Source: Dyadobacter sp. MSC1_007
GTDB taxonomy: Bacteria > Bacteroidota > Bacteroidia > Cytophagales > Spirosomataceae
Reading direction: 5' to 3'
Assembly: GCF_023667495.1 (NCBI RefSeq)
Contig: NZ_JAMOZL010000006.1
Coordinates: 248,001 to 312,000, forward strand
DNA: 64,000 nucleotides
Each line of letters begins with the position of its first letter. Position 1 is the first letter of the stretch. This document shows positions 60,081-64,000 of the stretch, piece by piece. Both the position numbers and the translations under genes were made by a program. Below the pieces are notes generated by a model. That model was not told the origin of the DNA and searched no databases. It worked only from the letters and a program-made list of their open reading frames with translations.

Positions 60081-61466
60081 TCATCCTTCCAGGGTCATAA
60101 ACAGGTTGTTCAGGGATTCAGCATAAGTAGGGTGCGCAAATACGCCATTCATAAGCCTGTCATAAGTAATGCCGCCCATCATGGCCATCTGGAGAATGGT
60201 TGCAATTTCGCCGCCCTGCTCTGCAAGCACTGCCGCGCCCAGGATTTTGCCGGTTTTTGCATCGACAACCGCTTTCATCATGCCACGTTCGTCTCCTGTT
60301 TCGATCGAGCGGGCAACACTATCATTTTTCAGGACGGCCACTTTAACATCCAGGCCCTGTTTTTTCGCTTCCTGTTCCGTAATGCCAATGCGGCCGAGCT
60401 GCGGATCGATGAACATACAATAGGGGACCAGCCGGTCGCGAATGCTTTCGGCTTTTTTCTTTTCGATCAAGTTGTTCACGATAATCCGGTAATCGTCATA
60501 CGAAATATGCGTAAATGCAGGGCCGCCTTTCACATCGCCCAATGCGTAAATGCCTTTGACAGAGGTTTCAAGATAATCGTCCACCTGAATGTAACCTTTC
60601 TCGTCTAATGCAATACCCGCCGATTCCGGGCTAAGGTGTGCAAGTTGCGGTCGCCTGCCCGTCGCTATGAGCATATGCGTACACGTGATCTGCCTTTTGT
60701 CTTTTCCTGATTCAATCCATGCAGTAATTTGACTACCCGTGAACTCCACCTTTTTGGCCTTACTGTCCGTCAATATTTCAATGTCTTCTTCTGCCAGGAT
60801 CTTCATTACTTCGGCGGCAATATCTTCATCCTCGCGCTTCATGATCCTCGCGGAGGGCTCGATAATGGTGATTTTGCTGCCAAATCTCCGAAACATCTGC
60901 CCGAATTCGAGCGCAATGTAGCCGCTGCCCATAATGAGCAAGTGCTCCGGGATTTTGTCAAGTTCGAGAATCGTCGTCGAGGTCAGGTAAGGCACACTTT
61001 CAATACCCTCGATCTTGGGTATGACGGGTTGTAATCCGGTATTGATAAAAAACTGATTGGCGCTGAGGGTTTCCTCGCCGCCGTCGGAAAGTGTGACAAT
61101 GATTTCCTTTGGGCCGGAAAAGCGTGCGGTCCCGTAGATCAGATCAAGGTTTTTTGTGTCTAGAATGCGTTTTTCCGAATTTCCGCGCATAGTATGGACA
61201 ATGTCGTCCTTGTGTTTCATGACCTTCTTGAAATCAATCGAAATAGCCCCCGCCGAAACGCCCAGCGTTTCATTATGCTTCGCCGACCACACGGCCTTGG
61301 CAGAAGCGACCATAGCTTTGGTAGGAGAGCAGCCGTCGTTAACACAGGTGCCTCCAACCCATCTTTTTTCAATTATTGCAGTTTTTAATCCCGAAGAGGC
61401 CAGTTTTCTGCACAAAGGCGTACCTGCCTGGCCCGCACCGATTACAATTGCGTCGTAGTGTTTCAT
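60081..61466 (-). CDS. FAD-dependent pyridine nucleotide-disulfide oxidoreductase (mercuric reductase-like)
   Basis: A 461-residue class I flavin disulfide reductase. The N-terminal FAD motif is 'AIVIGAGQAGTPLC', and the redox-active cysteines are in 'GGTCVNDGCSPTK' (Cys41 and Cys46). The NAD(P) motif is 'LLIMGSGYIALEFG', the second FAD motif 'GIYALGDVKGG', and the C-terminal active-site histidine is in 'FAHPTYAESLNNL'. It differs from lipoamide dehydrogenase in several positions (ND-S instead of NV-I), like the mercuric-reductase-like group. The substrate is unknown. It lies upstream of the ergothioneine operon on the same strand, 112 bp away, and might maintain the thiol, which is inference. 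Confidence 0.9.
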   Translation of the reverse strand: MKHYDAIVIGAGQAGTPLCRKLASSGLKTAIIEKRWVGGTCVNDGCSPTKAMVASAKAVWSAKHNETLGVSAGAISIDFKKVMKHKDDIVHTMRGNSEKRILDTKNLDLIYGTARFSGPKEIIVTLSDGGEETLSANQFFINTGLQPVIPKIEGIESVPYLTSTTILELDKIPEHLLIMGSGYIALEFGQMFRRFGSKITIIEPSARIMKREDEDIAAEVMKILAEEDIEILTDSKAKKVEFTGSQITAWIESGKDKRQITCTHMLIATGRRPQLAHLSPESAGIALDEKGYIQVDDYLETSVKGIYALGDVKGGPAFTHISYDDYRIIVNNLIEKKKAESIRDRLVPYCMFIDPQLGRIGITEQEAKKQGLDVKVAVLKNDSVARSIETGDERGMMKAVVDAKTGKILGAAVLAEQGGEIATILQMAMMGGITYDRLMNGVFAHPTYAESLNNLFMTLEG

Positions 61467-61539
61467 AGTGAGTTTGTTGTTGCTGCGCTGAGATATCAGC
61501 CAAAGGGTGGCGCATGCCTGTTCTACGTATATCCCTTAA

Positions 61540-61571
61540 ACAATAAAAGCGTGCCGGATAAAGGCACGCTT
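61540..61571 (-). terminator. terminator after the truB-ribF operon
   Basis: AAGCGTGCC (61547-61555) pairs with GGCACGCTT (61563-61571) around a 7-nt loop. Read on the minus strand it is followed by a T-rich run. It lies 38 bp past the ribF stop. Confidence 0.75.
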
Positions 61572-61608
61572 CAATAATATGGGTATCGAAACCTAAAAAT
61601 GGATCTTC

Positions 61609-62535
61609 TTAACCGAAATAGACGAGCGAGTTTTCCTTATCGATATTAATCTGCTTCACAAGCATGTCCAGCCCTTCGAACTTCCGTTCCGGGCGGAGGT
61701 AATGCAGCAGTTCCAGGTTCAGATCTTCGCCGTAAATCTCTTTGTCGAAATCAAATAAATGCGCTTCAATGGTCCGGATGGTGCCATCTACGGTTGGACG
61801 CACGCCGATGTTGAGCATGCCTTGGTAGCGTTGTTCACCATAAATTGCATTAATAACGTAAACGCCATTCATCGGGATCAGCTTGTACGACTCGTGCACG
61901 TGCAGGTTCGCAGTCGGAAAGCCGATCGTGCGGCCCAGTTGTTTCCCTTTCACCACAGTACCTGAAAGTGAATAGGGCCTGCCGAGTAATTCATTGGCCT
62001 CATGCACGTGGCCGGTCACCAGTGCTTTGCGGATGCGCGATGAGCTGATAGCGGTATGTTCGATATCCTCCCTGGGAATTTCTTCCACTTCGAAACCATA
62101 AGTTGCACAGTTCTTTTGCAGGAATTCAAAACTGCCTTCGCGGTTGCGGCCAAAGCGGTGGTCATAGCCGATCACCAGCTTTTTAGTGCCAATTTTATCA
62201 ACCAGGACCTGCTTGATGAATTCGTCAGAAGAAAGCTCCGAAAATGATCTCGTGAAAGGAATGATTGCCAGGTGGTGAATGCCAAGCTGAGCAAATAGCT
62301 CTATCTTCTCGTCGATCGTCGATAGCAGCTGTAATCCCTGGCTATCCTCCGAAACAACCATTCGCGGGTGCGGCCAGAATGTAATAACCACCGATTCCCC
62401 GCCCGATTGTGCGCTGATCTCTTTCAGCCGCGAAAGTATTTTTTTATGTCCTAGATGCACGCCGTCAAACGTGCCGCTGGTTACGACGCCATATTCCAGT
62501 TTATGAAAGGAATCCAGGCTGTGATATATGTTCAT
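61609..62535 (-). CDS. ribF: bifunctional riboflavin kinase/FAD synthetase
   Basis: A 308-residue enzyme that converts riboflavin to FMN and then FAD. The N-terminal adenylyltransferase domain has 'GTFDGVHLGHKKIL' (residues ~21-34) and the 'SSSRIRKALVTGHV' motif (~158-171). The C-terminal kinase domain has 'GRTIGFPTANLHV' and 'NGVYVINAIYGEQRYQGMLNIGVRPT'. Length is standard. Its start overlaps the truB stop by 4 bp, as in many bacteria. Confidence 0.97.
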   Translation of the reverse strand: MNIYHSLDSFHKLEYGVVTSGTFDGVHLGHKKILSRLKEISAQSGGESVVITFWPHPRMVVSEDSQGLQLLSTIDEKIELFAQLGIHHLAIIPFTRSFSELSSDEFIKQVLVDKIGTKKLVIGYDHRFGRNREGSFEFLQKNCATYGFEVEEIPREDIEHTAISSSRIRKALVTGHVHEANELLGRPYSLSGTVVKGKQLGRTIGFPTANLHVHESYKLIPMNGVYVINAIYGEQRYQGMLNIGVRPTVDGTIRTIEAHLFDFDKEIYGEDLNLELLHYLRPERKFEGLDMLVKQINIDKENSLVYFG

Positions 62536-63233
62536 TCGTCAACTTCCAAATTCAAAGCTACTCTTTTCTGATGAATGAAGGCCGTGAGCTCCCATGCATC
62601 TTTCAGTTCAAAATTTCCGATCCTGGTCCTGCACAACGCGCTCATGTAAGCGCCGCTGCCCGCCAGTTGACCGAAATCCCGAACAATACTGCGAATATAA
62701 GTACCTTTTGAACAAATGATCCTAAAACTGATCGTTGGAAAATGCGTCGCATCTATTTCGAAGAGACTGATCTCGACCTGGCGTTTTTTGATCTCTGCGA
62801 CTTCACCCCGCCGTGCTTTTTTGTAAAGCCGCTCACCGTCAACCTTTACCGCGGAATAAATAGGCGGTACCTGCTCTATTTTACCCATCAATTGTCTGCG
62901 AGCTGCGTCGAGTATTTCGGGAGTAATGTGGTCGGTAGGGAACTCGGCATCGAACTCTGTTTCAAGATCGACGGAAGGGGTCGTTTTACCGAGCACCAGT
63001 GTGCCGGTGTATTCTTTTTCCTGAGCCTGAAAAGTATCGATCTGCTTGGTTTTTTTGCCGGTGCAAAGAATCAGTAATCCGGTTGCAAGAGGGTCGAGAG
63101 TTCCGGCGTGGCCGATTTTCTTGAATTTACAAGCCCTTTTGAGCTTGTTGGCAACGTCAAATGAAGTCCACGTCAAAGGTTTGTCAATCAAAATGACTTC
63201 GCCTTCATCGGGTATGTTTTCCTGAATATCCAA
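62532..63233 (-). CDS. truB: tRNA pseudouridine(55) synthase
   Basis: A 233-residue enzyme that makes pseudouridine 55 in the T-loop of tRNA. The catalytic Asp is in 'KIGHAGTLDPLATGLLILCTGK' (residues ~39-60), and further conserved parts are 'KEYTGTLVLG', 'QVPPIYSAVKVDGERLYKKARRGE' and 'CSKGTYIRSIVRDFG'. The C-terminal PUA domain is absent or very short, as in other short Bacteroidota TruB proteins. It is translationally coupled to ribF and lies 36 bp downstream of uppP. Confidence 0.97.
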   Translation of the reverse strand: MDIQENIPDEGEVILIDKPLTWTSFDVANKLKRACKFKKIGHAGTLDPLATGLLILCTGKKTKQIDTFQAQEKEYTGTLVLGKTTPSVDLETEFDAEFPTDHITPEILDAARRQLMGKIEQVPPIYSAVKVDGERLYKKARRGEVAEIKKRQVEISLFEIDATHFPTISFRIICSKGTYIRSIVRDFGQLAGSGAYMSALCRTRIGNFELKDAWELTAFIHQKRVALNLEVDE

Positions 63234-63269
63234 AATAGGGGGAGGTAAGTTAAAAGCTGGACGTTGTGA

Positions 63270-64000
63270 TTATACAACGTCCAGCTTGTATCCCGAAGCG
63301 AGCAATCCAAGCAGGATCAGGCCAAGGATAATGCGGTAATAGCCAAATACCTTGAAGCCATATTTGGTCAAAAAACTAATAAAAAACTTAATCGCGAGCA
63401 TCGCCACGACAAATGCGACCAGGTTTCCGATCAAAAGCGTCTGAATATCCTCTGCCTTGATCGTATCGTATGTTTTGAGCAGTTTATACCCCCCTGCGGC
63501 GGCCATTGTCGGCACGGCGAGGAAGAATGAAAACTCAGCTGCCTGCTTTCTGGAAAGGCCTTGCAACATACCTCCGATGATCGTCGATGCCGAACGGGAT
63601 ACGCCGGGGATCATCGCAATGCATTGAAAAAAACCGATTTTAAGCGCGGTGAAATAGGTGATCTCTTTTTCGCGGGTATCGTTGGCGATTTTATCGATGA
63701 AAATCAAAATAATACCACCTACCAGCAGCGATACTGCCACTACAACCACGTTTTCGAGCAATGCATCAATAAAATCATTGAGCAAAAAACCAATAATGGC
63801 CGCAGGAAGAAACGCTACAAAAAGTTTGAAATAGAAATCGGCAGTCTGGAAAAAACGCTTCCAATACAATACCAATACGGAAAGAATAGCCCCAAACTGG
63901 ATATTGACGGTGAACATCTTGGTGAATTCCAGGTGGCTGATCCCCATAAAAGAGGAGGCGATAATCATGTGTCCCGTAGAAGAGACAGGCAAAAACTCGG
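63270..64000 (-). CDS. uppP: undecaprenyl-diphosphatase, N-terminus cut by window end
   Basis: A membrane phosphatase that recycles undecaprenyl pyrophosphate for cell-wall synthesis and confers bacitracin resistance. The frame is open to base 64000; the visible N-terminal residues '[13 protein letters not shown]' are the family's first conserved motif, normally near residue 20-30, so only ~20-30 residues are missing. The second motif '[33 protein letters not shown]' is complete. About seven helices remain visible, ending with '[22 protein letters not shown]'. It is upstream of truB-ribF on the same strand. Confidence 0.95.
   Translation of the reverse strand, partial: EFLPVSSTGHMIIASSFMGISHLEFTKMFTVNIQFGAILSVLVLYWKRFFQTADFYFKLFVAFLPAAIIGFLLNDFIDALLENVVVVAVSLLVGGIILIFIDKIANDTREKEITYFTALKIGFFQCIAMIPGVSRSASTIIGGMLQGLSRKQAAEFSFFLAVPTMAAAGGYKLLKTYDTIKAEDIQTLLIGNLVAFVVAMLAIKFFISFLTKYGFKVFGYYRIILGLILLGLLASGYKLDVV

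Overview
The window looks like a chromosomal segment of a Bacteroidota bacterium, most likely a Cytophagales (Spirosomaceae, Dyadobacter-like) soil or plant-associated organism. The grounds are protein families: LytTR regulators paired with beta-propeller LytS-type kinases, a TonB-dependent receptor with an N-terminal carboxypeptidase-regulatory domain, ECF sigma factors coupled to membrane/barrel proteins, M56/BlaI pairs, GH95 and many lipoproteins. Several upstream regions also carry sequences resembling the Bacteroidota -7 element TAnnTTTG. I saw no rRNA, tRNA, CRISPR, insertion sequence or prophage. The species is an inference from gene content, not a search result.

Layout. 1-9.3 kb: partial GAF-domain protein, SDR oxidoreductase with an AraC regulator, class A penicillin-binding protein, FAD-linked oxidase, N-terminally truncated AraC protein, lipoprotein, di-haem cytochrome c. 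9.4-21.7 kb: LytTR regulator with a degenerate receiver, AI-2E family exporter, MscS channel, ECF sigma factor overlapping a one-helix/barrel-like partner, GT39-type glycosyltransferase, Crp/Fnr regulator with an Old Yellow Enzyme, M56 sensor peptidase with BlaI repressor. 21.7-34.4 kb: a signalling-rich stretch with two divergent orphan LuxR-type response regulators, a TonB-dependent receptor, a propeller histidine kinase with its LytTR regulator, a convergent overlapping histidine kinase/response regulator pair and a bestrophin.

34.6-40.6 kb is a catabolic island: a LacI-family regulator, then a promoter covered by a perfect 22-bp palindrome with a central CpG, then an Nramp-fold transporter lacking the metal-ligand motifs, an NAD-dependent epimerase/dehydratase, a DapA-like aldolase/dehydratase and an exported enolase-superfamily enzyme. 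The set fits uptake and breakdown of a small sugar acid or similar compound, identity unknown. 40.6-51.4 kb holds an Rpn-type nuclease and many small stress/housekeeping proteins (redoxin, SRPBCC-DinB fusion, DoxX, VOC, YjbQ, two more DinB proteins, an MFS transporter). Within it, at 44.0-47.1 kb, is the most unusual locus: three tightly coupled genes for a J-domain protein with a degenerate kinase-like region, a von Willebrand A protein, and a divergent adenylosuccinate-synthetase-like enzyme.

51.5-64 kb: GH95 fucosidase, GNAT protein, a KTS-repeat basic protein, then an ergothioneine operon on the minus strand (ABC ATPase, permease fused to a circularly permuted binding domain, EgtB, EgtD), a flavin disulfide oxidoreductase, truB-ribF, and the start of uppP cut by the window end. 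The best candidates for undescribed biology are the J-kinase/VWA/PurA-like cassette, the permuted EgtU-like transporter inside the ergothioneine operon, and the LacI/Nramp-like catabolic island.
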